This document shows, piece after piece, positions 20,361 to 31,262 of a stretch of DNA of 64,000 nucleotides. Position 1 is the stretch's first letter; every line of letters begins with the position of its first letter. Both the position numbers and the translations under genes were made by a program. The notes below the pieces were generated by a model. It was given only the letters and a program-made list of their open reading frames with translations, had not been told where the DNA came from and made no database searches. This DNA comes from Bacillus sp. ISL-51 (lineage in GTDB: Bacteria > Bacillota > Bacilli > Bacillales > Bacillaceae), in NCBI RefSeq assembly GCF_018613535.1, contig NZ_JAGGQB010000006.1, positions 124,001 to 188,000 on the forward strand, in the 5' to 3' direction.

Positions 20361-21395
20361 ATGGAAGAGAAGCTTAAACAGCTTGAACTGGAAGCTGCAG
20401 AAAAAGTAAAAGCGGCAAGCTCATTAAAAGAAGTAAACGACATTCGGGTGCAATATCTCGGGAAAAAAGGACCGATTACAGAAGTGCTTCGCGGCATGGG
20501 CAAGCTGTCCGCAGAAGAACGCCCGAAAATGGGCGCGCTCGCCAATGAAGTGAGAGAGCGCATTGCAGCAGCCATTACAGCGAAAAATGAACAGCTTGAA
20601 CAAGAAGAAATGAATAAAAAACTCAGCAGCCAGACAATTGACGTTACATTGCCGGGCAGCCCGGTGAATGTCGGCGGGCGCCATCCGCTGACAGTCGTCG
20701 TGGAAGAAATTGAAGATTTATTTATCGGCATGGGTTATACCGTTGAAGAAGGCCCTGAAGTGGAAACGGATTATTACAACTTTGAAGCGCTCAATCTGCC
20801 GAAAGAACACCCGGCCCGCGACATGCAGGACAGCTTTTACATTACAGAGGAAATGCTGATGAGAACACAAACATCCCCCGTCCAAACGCGGACGATGGAA
20901 AAGCATAAAGGAAAAGGCCCTGTCAAAATCATTTGTCCGGGTAAAGTGTACCGCCGCGATAACGATGACGCGACACACTCCCACCAATTTATGCAGATCG
21001 AAGGGCTTGTCGTGGACCGCAAGATCAGCATGAGCGACCTGAAAGGCACACTTGAGTTGGTCGCGAAAAAAATGTTCGGCCAGGATCGTGAAATCAGACT
21101 CCGCCCAAGCTTTTTCCCATTTACAGAGCCATCTGTCGAAGTGGATGTGACTTGCTTTAAGTGCGGCGGACAAGGCTGCTCCGTCTGTAAAAAAACAGGC
21201 TGGATCGAAATTCTCGGCGCCGGCATGGTTCATCCGAACGTCCTTAAAATGGCAGGATTTAACCCGGAAGAATATCAAGGCTTTGCTTTCGGAATGGGTG
21301 TTGAGCGTATCGCCATGCTGAAATACGGCATTGAAGATATCCGCCATTTCTATACCAACGATGTCAGATTCATTTCGCAGTTTACACAGGCGTAA
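20361..21395 (+). CDS. pheS: Phenylalanyl-tRNA synthetase alpha subunit
   Basis: 344 residues from the ATG at 20361 (AAAGGAGG upstream); an adjacent in-frame ATG at 20358 is possible. Contains the N-terminal coiled coil and the class II catalytic core: motif 2 around [18 protein letters not shown] and motif 3 [17 protein letters not shown] near the C-terminus. A CxxC...CxxC-like element ([13 protein letters not shown]) is typical of bacterial PheS. Forms an alpha2-beta2 enzyme with PheT, encoded 13 nt downstream. Confidence 0.97.
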   Translation: MEEKLKQLELEAAEKVKAASSLKEVNDIRVQYLGKKGPITEVLRGMGKLSAEERPKMGALANEVRERIAAAITAKNEQLEQEEMNKKLSSQTIDVTLPGSPVNVGGRHPLTVVVEEIEDLFIGMGYTVEEGPEVETDYYNFEALNLPKEHPARDMQDSFYITEEMLMRTQTSPVQTRTMEKHKGKGPVKIICPGKVYRRDNDDATHSHQFMQIEGLVVDRKISMSDLKGTLELVAKKMFGQDREIRLRPSFFPFTEPSVEVDVTCFKCGGQGCSVCKKTGWIEILGAGMVHPNVLKMAGFNPEEYQGFAFGMGVERIAMLKYGIEDIRHFYTNDVRFISQFTQA

Positions 21396-21408
21396 GAGGA
21401 GGATACAC

Positions 21409-23823
21409 ATGTTTGTTTCTTATAAATGGTTAGAAGATTATGTTGACTTGCAGGGAATGGACCCGGCCGTGCTCGCAGAAAAAATTACAAGAGCCGGAAT
21501 TGAAGTCGAAGGTATTGAGTACAAGGGCGAAGGCGTAAAAGGTGTTGTCATCGGACACGTGCTTGAGCGCGAGCAGCATCCGAATGCCGACAAGCTTAAT
21601 AAATGCCTTGTCGATATAGGCGCTGACGAACCCGTGCAAATCATCTGCGGAGCCCCGAATGTTGATAAAGGACAGAAGGTTGCCGTTGCCACAGTCGGAG
21701 CCGTGCTTCCGGGCAATTTCAAAATCAAAAAAGCAAAGCTGCGCGGCGAAGCATCACATGGCATGATCTGTTCCCTTCAGGAGCTCGGCATTGAAAGCAA
21801 ACTCGTGGCGAAGGAATATGCAGAAGGCATTTTCGTTTTTCCAAGCGATGCCGAAACGGGAGCTGACGCATTAGCGGCTCTTCAGCTAGATGATGCGATT
21901 TTAGAGCTGGGCTTAACGCCGAACCGCGCCGATGCGATGAACATGCTCGGTGTGGCTTATGAAGTCGCGGCCATTCTTGGGACAGAGGTAAAGCTTCCGC
22001 AGACCTCATATGAAGAAGCGGCGGAAAAAGCAGCGGAAGCTATTTCCGTCAAGATTGAAGATACGGAAGCCAACCCGCTCTATGCTGCAAAAATCATTAA
22101 AAACGTCAAAATCGGCCCGTCTCCGCTTTGGATGCAGACGAAGCTGATGAATGCAGGCATCCGCCCGCATAATAACGTCGTGGACATTACAAACTTCGTC
22201 CTGCTGGAATACGGCCAGCCGCTTCACGCTTTTGATTACGACCGGTTCGGCTCTAAAGAGGTCGTCGTCAGAAAAGCGGCGGAAAACGAAACCATCGTTA
22301 CGCTTGATGAACAGGAACGGAAGCTTTCAAACGGACACTTGGTCATCACAAACGGTGAAGAAGCGCAAGCCGTTGCAGGAGTAATGGGCGGAGCTGAGTC
22401 GGAAGTCCGTGAAGATACAACCGCGATTTTACTGGAAGCCGCTTATTTCGACGGGCAGACCGTCCGCAAAGCGTCGAAAGACCTCGGGCTGAGAAGTGAA
22501 GCAAGCACAAGATATGAAAAAGGCATTGATCCCGCCCGCGTGCTTCTTGCGGCTGAACGGGCTGCCGGGCTGATTCAGGCGTATGCCGGCGGCGAAGTGC
22601 TGTCAGGCACAGTGAAAGAAAACCATCTGACCATTGAAGCTAATAACATTCAGGTTTCTGTTGAAAAAGTGAACAGCGTGCTCGGCATGTCGATCACGAA
22701 AGAAGAAATGGTCAGCATTTATAAAAGACTCGGTTTTTCAGTCGGTGAAGCTGAAGATGTCCTCGTCGTTACGGTGCCGTCACGCCGGAGGGATATTAAA
22801 ATAGAAGAAGATTTAATTGAAGAAGCGGCAAGACTGTACGGGTATGACAACATTCCGTCCACGCTACCGGAAACGGCGGGCACGACAGGCGGTTTGACAC
22901 CGTATCAGACAAAACGCCGGAAAGTCAGACGTTTCCTTGAAGGCGCCGGTCTATCACAGGCGACAACATATTCATTAACAAATGATAAAAAAGCCGCCGC
23001 ATTTGCCATTGAAAAATCATTCAACACTATGCTCGCTTTACCGATGAGTGAGGAAAGAAGCATTCTCAGACACAGCCTTGTCCCTAATCTGCTTGAGGCA
23101 TTATCATACAATCTGGCCAGACAGACTGATTCCGTCGCATTGTATGAAACAGGCTCTGTATTCCTGACGAGGGAAGAAAACACGAAGCCCGTTGAAAAAG
23201 AACGGGTCGCCGGAGCCGTTACCGGATTATGGCGCAAAAACTTATGGCAGGGCGAGAAAAAACCGGTTGATTTCTTTGTTGTTAAAGGAATTGTCGAGGG
23301 CCTGCTGCACCAATTGAATGTGTCAGACAGGATCGAATTTGTCCAGTCGGAACGCAAAAACATGCATCCCGGCCGGACGGCAAATATTCTCTTAAACGGT
23401 TCGCTCGCCGGATTTATCGGCCAAGTGCACCCGGCAATGGAAAAAGAGCTTGATATTAAAGAAACTTATGTATTCGAGCTTGATTTGCATATGCTGTTGA
23501 CGGCGGAAACGGAACCGGTCGTGTATACCGCGATTCCGAAATATCCGTCTGTTACACGTGACATCGCGCTTGTAACAGATAAAAACGTCACAAGCGGACA
23601 GCTCGAAGCCGTCATCAAAGAAGCGGGAGGCGCGCTTCTGAAAGAAGTCACTGTATTTGACGTTTACGAAGGCGAGCATATGGAAGAAGGGAAAAAATCC
23701 GTCGCGTTCTCATTGCAGTATGTCAACCCGGAACAAACATTGACAGAAGAAGAAGTGACAAAAGTCCACGATAAAGTGCTGAAAGCGCTAGAAGAAACGT
23801 ATCAGGCTGTATTGAGAGGATAA
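21409..23823 (+). CDS. pheT: Phenylalanyl-tRNA synthetase beta subunit
   Basis: 804 residues from the ATG at 21409 (AAGAGGAGG upstream); a longer frame into pheS is spurious. Domains in order: tRNA-binding OB fold about 40-150 ([16 protein letters not shown]), B3/4 editing domain around residues 200-400, B5 domain about 410-480, the core beta part, and a C-terminal ferredoxin-fold anticodon-binding domain about 710-804 ([11 protein letters not shown]). Terminated by a bidirectional hairpin shared with rnhC. Confidence 0.97.
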   Translation: MFVSYKWLEDYVDLQGMDPAVLAEKITRAGIEVEGIEYKGEGVKGVVIGHVLEREQHPNADKLNKCLVDIGADEPVQIICGAPNVDKGQKVAVATVGAVLPGNFKIKKAKLRGEASHGMICSLQELGIESKLVAKEYAEGIFVFPSDAETGADALAALQLDDAILELGLTPNRADAMNMLGVAYEVAAILGTEVKLPQTSYEEAAEKAAEAISVKIEDTEANPLYAAKIIKNVKIGPSPLWMQTKLMNAGIRPHNNVVDITNFVLLEYGQPLHAFDYDRFGSKEVVVRKAAENETIVTLDEQERKLSNGHLVITNGEEAQAVAGVMGGAESEVREDTTAILLEAAYFDGQTVRKASKDLGLRSEASTRYEKGIDPARVLLAAERAAGLIQAYAGGEVLSGTVKENHLTIEANNIQVSVEKVNSVLGMSITKEEMVSIYKRLGFSVGEAEDVLVVTVPSRRRDIKIEEDLIEEAARLYGYDNIPSTLPETAGTTGGLTPYQTKRRKVRRFLEGAGLSQATTYSLTNDKKAAAFAIEKSFNTMLALPMSEERSILRHSLVPNLLEALSYNLARQTDSVALYETGSVFLTREENTKPVEKERVAGAVTGLWRKNLWQGEKKPVDFFVVKGIVEGLLHQLNVSDRIEFVQSERKNMHPGRTANILLNGSLAGFIGQVHPAMEKELDIKETYVFELDLHMLLTAETEPVVYTAIPKYPSVTRDIALVTDKNVTSGQLEAVIKEAGGALLKEVTVFDVYEGEHMEEGKKSVAFSLQYVNPEQTLTEEEVTKVHDKVLKALEETYQAVLRG

Positions 23824-23825
23824 TA

Positions 23826-23857
23826 AAAAAGCTTGCAGATGAATCTGCAAGCTTTTT
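23826..23857. terminator. Bidirectional terminator between pheT and rnhC
   Basis: A 12-bp stem (AAGCTTGCAGAT / ATCTGCAAGCTT) has A and T runs on both flanks. It can terminate pheT on the plus strand and rnhC on the minus strand. Confidence 0.88.
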
Positions 23858-23863
23858 TTATTC

Positions 23864-24808
23864 CTATGACCGCTTCCGTTCAGCAAGGCGTTTCGCTTTT
23901 TGAGTATTGGCGAAATGGAGCTTTGTAAACGTTCGGAGCGAGCCTTCGCCCTTTTTGATGATCAGCTTTGCCGCGGCTTCATCGACATGCGGCCCCGCGC
24001 CTTTTGGAATCGTCATGCCGGCTTCGCGGGAAAGCTTATCCATCTCAAGTAAGAAGGAGTATCTGGCAATAATCGAGGCCGCTGCGACGGAGAGGTGTAT
24101 GCCTTCCGCCTTTGTGCTGAAATACGTTTTTTCTTTTACGATGTCTCTTCCCGCCAGATGCTTAAAATAAATGCCGGGCTCTGCGAATTGGTCAATCAAA
24201 ATCGCTTCCGGCCTCACGCCGTCCATTTTTCTCAGCAGGTTGGAGATCGCCTGGTTATGAAGGAGCGCCTTCATTTTCCCTTGGCTCATGCCTTTTTCCT
24301 GCATTTGATTGTATTTTTCATTTTTTAATACAAGAAGGCTGTAAGGAATGGTTTTGATCAAAAGTTTGGCAATTTCAATAATCTGCGGGTCTTTTAAATC
24401 CTTTGAATCCTTTACTCCCAGCTCCTTCATTAAAGCCAGCTTCGTTTTGTCCGCGTACGCACAGGCAACCGTAATCGGTCCGAAATAATCGCCGGTTCCG
24501 ACTTCATCAGAACCGATCACCGACATGGAGGCGATGTGCGCCGGGGGAACGTAGAGCGGATCTGCCGCTTTTTTGACGGCTGTTTTTTTGGCTTTGGGCG
24601 CCTCAGCCGTTCCCCAGCGTGCGGCTTCTGTTCCGGCGTTTTTTCCTTGAAACAAAACCTTTCCTGAGCGATAGGCTGTAATGGTACAGCCCGGCGGCTT
24701 AGCCTGAAAGACGGCGCCCTGCGGCACGGACGGAGTGAGGGAGCCGGCATAGGACTGTTTCATTTGTTCAATAGCGGAAGCGGAAACTTTTATAACAGAA
24801 TGGGACAC
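23864..24808 (-). CDS. rnhC: Ribonuclease HIII
   Basis: Cleaves RNA in RNA-DNA hybrids. 314 residues from the GTG at 24808, which has AGGAG 8 nt upstream; the frame continues to 24883 but that part is not conserved. The N-terminal TBP-like substrate-binding domain spans about 1-85. The RNase H core carries the active-site motif SDEVGTGDYFGP (Asp101, Glu102 and the GTGD specific to type 2/3 enzymes), and VAAASIIARY is the other core segment. Divergent from zapA. Confidence 0.94.
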   Translation of the reverse strand: MSHSVIKVSASAIEQMKQSYAGSLTPSVPQGAVFQAKPPGCTITAYRSGKVLFQGKNAGTEAARWGTAEAPKAKKTAVKKAADPLYVPPAHIASMSVIGSDEVGTGDYFGPITVACAYADKTKLALMKELGVKDSKDLKDPQIIEIAKLLIKTIPYSLLVLKNEKYNQMQEKGMSQGKMKALLHNQAISNLLRKMDGVRPEAILIDQFAEPGIYFKHLAGRDIVKEKTYFSTKAEGIHLSVAAASIIARYSFLLEMDKLSREAGMTIPKGAGPHVDEAAAKLIIKKGEGSLRTFTKLHFANTQKAKRLAERKRS

Positions 24809-24876
24809 GATATAATCTCCTTTTTTGGCACTTTTCACTGTATATACCAGTGTATCATAACAGCCTGAGGCTCGTC

Positions 24877-24906
24877 TTTCCATTCAAACGCTAATCATGG
24901 TATGAT
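24877..24906 (+). promoter_or_regulatory. Candidate sigma-A promoter of zapA-yshB
   Basis: TTTCCA (24877-24882), an 18-bp spacer, TG-G (24898-24900) and TATGAT (24901-24906): an extended -10 with a moderate -35. Confidence 0.55.
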
Positions 24907-24941
24907 AGGAACTAGGATTCTCGCGGAATGGAGGAGAAACG

Positions 24942-25199
24942 TTGTCTGACGGCAAAAAAACGAAAACGACAGTTAACATTTACGGCCAGCACTTCACCAT
25001 TATCGGGGAAGAAAGCAAAGCGCACATGCGCCACGTGGCCGGAATGGTTGATGATAAAATGAGAGAAATCAACGAGAAAAATCCATATCTTGATATAAAT
25101 AAGCTCGCTGTTTTGACTGCGGTCAATGTGGTGCATGATTATATGAAACTCCAAGAAAAATATGAAATACTGGAGCGGCAGCTTAAAGAAAAGGAATGA
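24942..25199 (+). CDS. zapA: Cell division protein ZapA
   Basis: 85 residues from a TTG start 7 nt after GGAGG (24930-24934). Promotes FtsZ protofilament bundling. The N-terminal beta-hairpin domain (TTVNIYGQHFTIIGEES) is followed by a long coiled-coil helix (KYEILERQLKEKE at the end). The length is typical of Bacillus ZapA. yshB starts 7 nt after its stop. Confidence 0.95.
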   Translation: MSDGKKTKTTVNIYGQHFTIIGEESKAHMRHVAGMVDDKMREINEKNPYLDINKLAVLTAVNVVHDYMKLQEKYEILERQLKEKE

Positions 25200-25206
25200 A
25201 CAGCAT

Positions 25207-25740
25207 ATGATAGATATCATCATCTTGGTTTTGCTCCTGATGGGCACATTGCTTGGATTAAAAAGAGGATTTATCCTGCAATTTATATATTTAACGAGTT
25301 TTATTCTGTCAATTGCGTTTGCGGCGCTTTTTTATAAAAATCTGGCTCCGCATTTGAGCTTTATACCGGCGCCTGATTTTTCCGGCGGCCAGGCGGCTCT
25401 TTCTTTTATTAAAGGTAACGTAGAGACGGCCTATTACAACGCGATCGCGTTTGTCATTTTGTTTATCATCGCGAAAATTCTGCTTCGGATCATCGGAGCG
25501 GCGCTTAATATCATAGCCAGCATTCCGGTCATTAAACAGATCAACAAATTGTTTGGCGGTGTGCTCGGTTTTCTGGAAGTCTATTTATTTGCGTTTATCT
25601 TGCTGTATATCGCATCCGTATTGCCGGTAAGCGCGCTTCAGCAGATGCTCGCACAATCAACGCTTGCGGACATCATTACTCATCATACGCCGTATTTGTC
25701 AGGGCTCCTGGAAGAACTGTGGGCTCAGTACGGGGCATAA
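25207..25740 (+). CDS. yshB: CvpA-family membrane protein YshB
   Basis: 177 residues from the ATG at 25207, with about four membrane segments (residues 2-20, 25-45, 70-95 and 105-135). The start LLMGTLLGLKRGFILQ and the segment ILLRIIGAALNIIASIPVI are characteristic of the colicin V production protein family. Function in Bacillus is not established. Coupled to zapA and ended by its own terminator. Confidence 0.9.
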   Translation: MIDIIILVLLLMGTLLGLKRGFILQFIYLTSFILSIAFAALFYKNLAPHLSFIPAPDFSGGQAALSFIKGNVETAYYNAIAFVILFIIAKILLRIIGAALNIIASIPVIKQINKLFGGVLGFLEVYLFAFILLYIASVLPVSALQQMLAQSTLADIITHHTPYLSGLLEELWAQYGA

Positions 25741-25741
25741 A

Positions 25742-25771
25742 AACTTCTCTTGACCAGAGAAGTTTTTTTCA
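25742..25771 (+). terminator. Terminator of zapA-yshB
   Basis: A 9-bp stem AACTTCTCT / AGAGAAGTT with a 5-nt loop and a T7 tail. Confidence 0.88.
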
Positions 25772-25844
25772 AGCCGTAAGTCAGTTGTGCCGGCGGTGAA
25801 AAATTTGTATGATGAAAAGCAGGAAACGACTGGGGGTTAAACAG

Positions 25845-27557
25845 ATGCATAAAAAAGATATCATCCGGCTGCTTGAAACGATTGCGGTCTATATGGAATT
25901 GAAAGGGGACAACCCGTTTAAAATATCAGCCTTCCGTAAAGCGGCCGCCGCGCTGGAGCAGGATGACCGCAGCCTGTCGGAAATCGACGACATGATGTCT
26001 TTATCCGGCATCGGAAAAGGCACCTACAGCGTCATTCGCGAATATATGAAGGAAGGCGTATCAAGCACGCTTCTCCAATTGCAGAAAGAGGTTCCGGAAG
26101 GGTTAGTGCCTCTTTTGAAGCTTCCGGGGCTTGGCGGCAAAAAAATCGCCAAGCTGTATCAAGAGCTCGGCGTGCATGACGCGGAATCGCTGAAAGAAGC
26201 GTGCGAACAGCAAAAAGTACAGGGGCTTGCCGGATTCGGCAAAAAAACGGAAGAAAAAATCCTTCAGGCTTTGGGAGAAGCCGGAAAACAGCCGGAACGT
26301 TTTCCGATCGGCTATGCGCTCGGCATCGCTTCAGTAATCGAAGAGCATTTGGCCGGTTTTACGGATATTGTGAGGTTTTCCAGGGCAGGAAGTCTGAGAA
26401 GAGCGCGGGAAACGGTGAAAGACCTTGATTACATTATCGCAACGGACAATCCGGCGTCAGTAAGGGATCAGCTTCTCTCACTGCCGAACATAAAAAACGT
26501 CATAGCAAGCGGCGATACAAAGGTATCAGTCACCCTGTCCTTTGAATATGAAACAAGTGTGGATTTTCGTCTTGTGACAGATGAACAATTCCCGACGACA
26601 CTGCACCATTTCACAGGGTCCAAAGACCACAACATTAAAATGCGACAGCTCGCGAAAGAACGCGGTGAACGAATCAGCGAATATGGTGTAGAAACAATTG
26701 AAACCGGAGAAGTCAAAACCTTCCCGAGTGAAGAGGCCTTTTATGCACATTTCGGCCTGCCGTTGATTCCCCCGGAGCTCCGGGAAAGCGGGCAGGAGGT
26801 CGAAACCTACCACGAAGAAACGGATTTGATCGGACTAGCGGATATAAAAGGGGATCTTCACATGCACTCCGCCTGGAGCGACGGCGCTTTTTCCATCAGA
26901 GAAATGGCAGAAGCGTGCATGGCAAAAGGCTACCAGTACATGGCGATCACCGACCACTCGCAATATTTAAAAGTGGCCAACGGTTTAACGGCGGAACGCC
27001 TCAGAAAACAGGCGGAAGAAATTGACGCATTAAATGCTGAATTTGAAAACTTTCATATCTTTAAAGGCGTGGAAATGGATATCCTGCCTGACGGCTCGCT
27101 TGATTATGATGACAGCGTGCTCTCCGAGTTGGACCTTGTCATCGCTTCCATTCACTCAAGCTTCAGCCAGCCGGAGCATGTCATTATGAAACGGCTTGAA
27201 CAGGCGCTGACCAATAAGCACGTGGATATTATCGCACACCCGACGGGCCGCCTGATCGGCAGACGGGCCGGCTATGAAGTCGACATCGACATGCTCATAG
27301 AGCTTGCCGCAAAAACAAATACGGCGCTTGAATTAAATGCAAACCCTGCGCGCCTCGATTTACGGACGGAACATCTGATGAAAGCGAACGATAAAGGCGT
27401 AACCCTGGTTATTAATACAGATGCCCATAATATTGAGATGCTCAGCGACATGAAAACGGGCGTAACAGCTGCGCGCAAAGGCTGGACTGAAAGAAAACAC
27501 GTCTTAAATGCCCGGCCGCTAAGTGAGGTCAAAGCATTTCTGAAGCGCAATGATTAA
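25845..27557 (+). CDS. polX: DNA polymerase/3'-5' exonuclease PolX
   Basis: 570 residues from the ATG at 25845 (GGGGG 9 nt upstream). The N-terminal 8-kDa and polymerase X core contains helix-hairpin-helix elements ([34 protein letters not shown]) and the catalytic carboxylates around DLDYIIATD and SVDFRLV. The C-terminal PHP nuclease domain has metal ligands in [11 protein letters not shown] (about 337), ITDHS, GVEMDI and NTDAH (about 523). Acts in base excision repair and gap filling. mutSB follows 20 nt later, so they are probably co-transcribed. Confidence 0.95.
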   Translation: MHKKDIIRLLETIAVYMELKGDNPFKISAFRKAAAALEQDDRSLSEIDDMMSLSGIGKGTYSVIREYMKEGVSSTLLQLQKEVPEGLVPLLKLPGLGGKKIAKLYQELGVHDAESLKEACEQQKVQGLAGFGKKTEEKILQALGEAGKQPERFPIGYALGIASVIEEHLAGFTDIVRFSRAGSLRRARETVKDLDYIIATDNPASVRDQLLSLPNIKNVIASGDTKVSVTLSFEYETSVDFRLVTDEQFPTTLHHFTGSKDHNIKMRQLAKERGERISEYGVETIETGEVKTFPSEEAFYAHFGLPLIPPELRESGQEVETYHEETDLIGLADIKGDLHMHSAWSDGAFSIREMAEACMAKGYQYMAITDHSQYLKVANGLTAERLRKQAEEIDALNAEFENFHIFKGVEMDILPDGSLDYDDSVLSELDLVIASIHSSFSQPEHVIMKRLEQALTNKHVDIIAHPTGRLIGRRAGYEVDIDMLIELAAKTNTALELNANPARLDLRTEHLMKANDKGVTLVINTDAHNIEMLSDMKTGVTAARKGWTERKHVLNARPLSEVKAFLKRND

Positions 27558-27577
27558 GTAAGGAGGACCACATAACC

Positions 27578-29935
27578 GTGCAGCAAAAAGTGTTATCATC
27601 ACTTGAATTTCATAAAGTAAAAGAACAAATTACCGCTCATGCCGCTTCATCGCTCGGCAAAGAGATGCTTCTGCAGCTAAAACCTTTGACGGATCTGGCT
27701 GAAATCCAAAAACAGCTGGATGAAGTCGAAGAAGCATCCGCAGTCGTGCGCTTGAGAGGCCATGCCCCTTTTGGCGGGCTGACCGATATCAGAGCCGCTC
27801 TGCGGCGCGCGGAAATCGGCAGTGTGCTGACTCCCGCGGAATTCACCGAAATTTCCGGGCTGCTGTATGCCGTCAAACAAATGAAGCATTTTATCAGCCA
27901 AATGACGGAGGACGGCGTCGACATTCCGCTGATTGAAGCCCATGCGGAGCAATTGATTACGTTAAGCGATTTGGAGCGCGAGATTAACTCCTGTATTGAT
28001 GATCATGGCGAAGTGCTTGACCATGCGTCCGATGCATTAAGAGGAATCCGTACGCAGCTCAGGACGCTTGAATCAAGAGTCAGAGACCGGCTTGAATCGA
28101 TGCTGCGCTCTTCTTCGGCCTCAAAAATGCTGTCTGACACTATCGTCACGATCCGAAATGACCGCTTTGTCATCCCGGTCAAACAGGAATACAGATCAAG
28201 CTACGGAGGAATCGTTCATGACACCTCTTCTTCCGGCGCGACTCTGTTCATTGAACCGCAGGCGATCGTTGATATGAATAACTCGCTTCAGCAGGCGAAG
28301 GTAAAAGAAAAACAGGAAATTGAACGGATTCTCCGGGTTTTGACAGAGCATACGGCAGAACATACACATGAATTGGTTCAAAACGTGGAAGTGCTGCAAA
28401 CACTTGATTTTATTTTTGCCAAAGCGAGATACGCAAAAGCAATGAAGGCGACAAAACCGATGATGAACGGCGAAGGTTTCATCCGGCTGAAAAAAGCGCG
28501 TCACCCGTTATTGCCTCAAGAGCAGGTGGTGGCTAATGATATCGAGCTTGGGGGAGGCTATACAACCATTGTCATCACGGGACCGAATACAGGCGGTAAA
28601 ACCGTCACGTTAAAAACGCTCGGACTGCTGACGATCATGGCGCAGGCGGGTTTGCACATACCGGCTGACGAGGGTTCCGAAGCCGCTGTGTTCGACAATG
28701 TCTTTGCCGATATCGGTGATGAACAGTCCATTGAACAAAGCTTAAGCACCTTCTCATCCCACATGGTAAATATCGTCGGCATTTTAAAAGACGTCAGTGA
28801 AAACAGTCTTGTGCTGTTTGATGAGCTTGGCGCCGGAACAGACCCGCAGGAAGGGGCGGCGCTTGCGATGAGCATTCTCGACGAAGTTCACCGGACAAAC
28901 GCCAGAGTCCTCGCGACAACCCACTATCCGGAACTGAAAGCCTACGGGTATAACCGGACAGGCGTCATGAACGCGAGCGTTGAATTTGACATTGAGACGC
29001 TCTCGCCGACTTATAAGCTCTTAATCGGAGTTCCGGGCCGAAGCAACGCTTTTGAAATTTCAAGGCGTCTCGGACTGCCGGAGCATGTCATCGGCCAGGC
29101 AAAGTCAGAAATGACGGCCGAACACAACGAAGTCGATTTGATGATCGCATCACTGGAACAAAGTAAAAAAAGAGCGGATGAAGAGCTTTCTGAAACCAAA
29201 TCAATCAGAAAAGAGGCTGAAAAGCTGCATAAAGAACTTCAGCAGCAAATCATCGAGCTGAACGGCCAAAAGGACAAAATGCTGGAAGAAGCCGAACAGA
29301 AAGCGGCTGAAAAGCTGGAGGCCGCCACAAAAGAAGCCGAACAAATCATTCATGAACTCCGGTCGATTAAGCAAGAACACAGATCTTTCAAGGATCACGA
29401 GCTGATTGAGGCTAAAAAACGACTCGGAGACGCGATGCCCGCTTTTGAGAAATCAAAGCAGCCCGAAAGACAAACAGAGAAAAAACGCGAGCTGAAGCCG
29501 GGTGACGAAGTCAAGGTGCTCACCTTCGGGCAAAAAGGAACACTGCTTGAAAAAACCGGCACAAATGAATGGAATGTCCAAATCGGCATTCTCAAAATGA
29601 AGGTGAAGGAAAAAGATCTCGAATTTCTCAAATCCTCGCCTGAACCTAAAAAGGAAAAAACAATCGCCGCCGTTAAAGGGAAGGACTATCACGTTTCCCT
29701 TGAACTTGACCTGCGCGGAGAACGTTACGAAAACGCGCTCAGCCGTGTGGATAAATATTTAGATGATGCGGTGCTCGCCGGTTATCCGAGAGTTTCCATC
29801 ATTCACGGAAAAGGAACGGGCGCCCTCCGAAAAGGCGTGCAGGATCTTCTGAAAAACCACCGCAGTGTCAAAAGCTCCCGGTTCGGTGAAGCGGGAGAGG
29901 GAGGATCAGGCATTACGATTGTCGAACTAAAATAA
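27578..29935 (+). CDS. mutSB: MutS2-family protein MutSB
   Basis: 785 residues from a GTG start with AAGGAGG upstream. The MutS-type core has the clamp and lever helices, Walker A GPNTGGKT (about 334-341), Walker [14 protein letters not shown] (about 411) and TTHYPELK. A charged coiled coil (about 520-630) and a KOW-like segment follow. The C-terminal Smr endonuclease domain is about 708-785 ([24 protein letters not shown]). It lacks the MutS mismatch-recognition domain. Family roles include suppression of recombination and rescue of collided ribosomes. Confidence 0.95.
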   Translation: MQQKVLSSLEFHKVKEQITAHAASSLGKEMLLQLKPLTDLAEIQKQLDEVEEASAVVRLRGHAPFGGLTDIRAALRRAEIGSVLTPAEFTEISGLLYAVKQMKHFISQMTEDGVDIPLIEAHAEQLITLSDLEREINSCIDDHGEVLDHASDALRGIRTQLRTLESRVRDRLESMLRSSSASKMLSDTIVTIRNDRFVIPVKQEYRSSYGGIVHDTSSSGATLFIEPQAIVDMNNSLQQAKVKEKQEIERILRVLTEHTAEHTHELVQNVEVLQTLDFIFAKARYAKAMKATKPMMNGEGFIRLKKARHPLLPQEQVVANDIELGGGYTTIVITGPNTGGKTVTLKTLGLLTIMAQAGLHIPADEGSEAAVFDNVFADIGDEQSIEQSLSTFSSHMVNIVGILKDVSENSLVLFDELGAGTDPQEGAALAMSILDEVHRTNARVLATTHYPELKAYGYNRTGVMNASVEFDIETLSPTYKLLIGVPGRSNAFEISRRLGLPEHVIGQAKSEMTAEHNEVDLMIASLEQSKKRADEELSETKSIRKEAEKLHKELQQQIIELNGQKDKMLEEAEQKAAEKLEAATKEAEQIIHELRSIKQEHRSFKDHELIEAKKRLGDAMPAFEKSKQPERQTEKKRELKPGDEVKVLTFGQKGTLLEKTGTNEWNVQIGILKMKVKEKDLEFLKSSPEPKKEKTIAAVKGKDYHVSLELDLRGERYENALSRVDKYLDDAVLAGYPRVSIIHGKGTGALRKGVQDLLKNHRSVKSSRFGEAGEGGSGITIVELK

Positions 29936-29951
29936 AAAGGGAGTAAACGTC

Positions 29952-30356
29952 ATGAGTGCATTTTGGGAAAATGAGCTTGTTGAAATCGCGGCTTATTACA
30001 GTGTGGCCGTCTTGTGCCTCGTCGTTTTTCTAAGCGTATTTGAATTGGTGACAACCTATAAAAACTGGGAAGAAATCCAAAAAGGAAATCTTGCGGTTGC
30101 GATGGCGACCGGGGGGAAAATCCTCGGAATCGCTAATGTCTTTCAGCACAGCATCGCCCAGCATAATTCACTGATGCAAATGATCGGCTGGGGTGTATAC
30201 GGGTTTATCATGCTGTTGGTCAGCTATTTTATCTTTGAATTTCTTACCCCCCGTTTTAAAATTGATAAAGAAATCGAAAAAGATAACAGAGCTGTCGGCT
30301 TTATTTCATTTGTCATCTCAGTCGGCCTGTCATTTGTGGTGGCCGCCGGGATCTAA
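29952..30356 (+). CDS. yshE: DUF350-type membrane protein YshE
   Basis: 134 residues with four hydrophobic segments (about 13-33, 48-68, 75-97 and 112-133). The NLAVAMATGGKILGIANVF segment and the repeat-like NRAVGFISFVISVGLS near the C-terminus match the DUF350 internal repeat. Function unknown. AAAGGGAG upstream of the ATG; it lies 16 nt after mutSB and is followed by a 27-codon membrane peptide gene. Confidence 0.85.
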   Translation: MSAFWENELVEIAAYYSVAVLCLVVFLSVFELVTTYKNWEEIQKGNLAVAMATGGKILGIANVFQHSIAQHNSLMQMIGWGVYGFIMLLVSYFIFEFLTPRFKIDKEIEKDNRAVGFISFVISVGLSFVVAAGI

Positions 30357-30369
30357 GGGGACGGTATAA

Positions 30370-30453
30370 ATGGAGAAGCTTGCGAAAGTGCTGCTGTCGG
30401 CAGCAGGGATTTTTCTGTTGATCGGACTTATTTATCTGTTAATGACCTCATAA
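30370..30453 (+). CDS. 27-residue single-span membrane peptide
   Basis: ATG at 30370, stop TAA at 30451-30453. AAGGGGA lies 7 nt before the ATG and 13 nt downstream of the yshE stop. The product starts MEKLAKVLLSAAG, continues as an uninterrupted hydrophobic helix (IFLLIGLIYLLM) and ends TS. The lysines at positions 3 and 6 precede the helix, so the N-terminus is probably cytosolic. The operon terminator begins 6 nt after the stop, so it is the natural last gene of the polX-mutSB-yshE unit. I do not recognise a family. Confidence 0.6.
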   Translation: MEKLAKVLLSAAGIFLLIGLIYLLMTS

Positions 30454-30459
30454 TACGAA

Positions 30460-30492
30460 AGGCTGCCGGATATACAATCGGCAGCCTTTTTT
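30460..30492 (+). terminator. Terminator of the polX-mutSB-yshE unit
   Basis: A 9-bp stem AGGCTGCCG / CGGCAGCCT with a 10-nt loop and a T6 tail. Confidence 0.88.
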
Positions 30493-31158
30493 ATGGATAA
30501 AACCAGTCGATGCAAGTCGATTGGGTGCAAATGACCGCTTCCCAATTTGCTGTGCGGACAATGCCTGCTATGTCTTGGTCTTTCATAAGAAACAGTGTGG
30601 TAAAAGAATCATACACGCCCATAAAAGCGGCATTCAGATGTTCATCGGCAATCACCATTTCAGGCTGTAGCAAATCGCATATCTCCAAAGGCGTCAAAAC
30701 ATCCCTTGCTGTTCAATCGGCTCAAAATAAGTACAGCGCTCAGAGCCTTTGGAGCGGAAAACATCCAGCAGGCTCGCAATAAGGAATGCCGAAGTGTAAT
30801 CCTCACTCGGAAAATAAAGATCCGGGCAGTCATTCAGCCTCTCTAACAGCGCGGCTGAATCGGGTTTCGCGTATTCATCCCGTAAAGCCATGGCCGCAGT
30901 CATGAGGGCAATAGCGGTCTCTTTCTCAGACCGCAAGCCGCAAATGGTCATCACTGCTTTCCAGGAAACAGGAACGCCGGATGCAAGTATCTCCTCATCG
31001 CTCGGATAGATGTGCTCAAAAGGCTGCTTTCGCTTCTTTTGCCCCCATCCGATGGGCATTCGGACAAAAGGGTGAAGCAGAAATGCTGCTGATGAAAACG
31101 GCTTCGGCTGCTGGCGCAGGATGGGGACGCCGGGTTCAAGACTTAATGTTTCTAACAA
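30491..31158 (-). pseudogene. Split DUF2711/YwbB-like gene (probable frameshift)
   Basis: Two minus-strand frames abut. The first runs from a TTG at 31158 (AAGGAG 8 nt upstream) to a TGA at 30696-30694 (154 residues: LLHPFVRMPIGW, HIYPSDEEIL, LYFPSEDYTSAFL). The second starts in the overlapping TTGA and runs to 30491 (68 residues: TPLEICDLLQPEMVIADE, FMGVYDSFTTLFL, WEAVIC). Adding one T to the T4 run at 30696-30699 fuses them into about 223 residues. I recall a single-chain arrangement for DUF2711 (YwbB-like) proteins, so this looks like one gene broken by a 1-base deletion. A base-calling error or translational coupling remain alternatives. Function unknown. Confidence 0.65.
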
Positions 31159-31262
31159 AAACACCACTCCTTGAGCTGAAAAAATCATATGAAACACTTT
31201 CCAATTTTGATCAGCCATCTGATATAATAATAGCGTATATGAAAACAGAAAGGAGAGGTTTT

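Noticed and set aside
20718..21410. 230-codon open frame antisense to pheS
   Set aside because: Shadow of the highly biased pheS coding sequence; no ribosome site, no recognisable domain.
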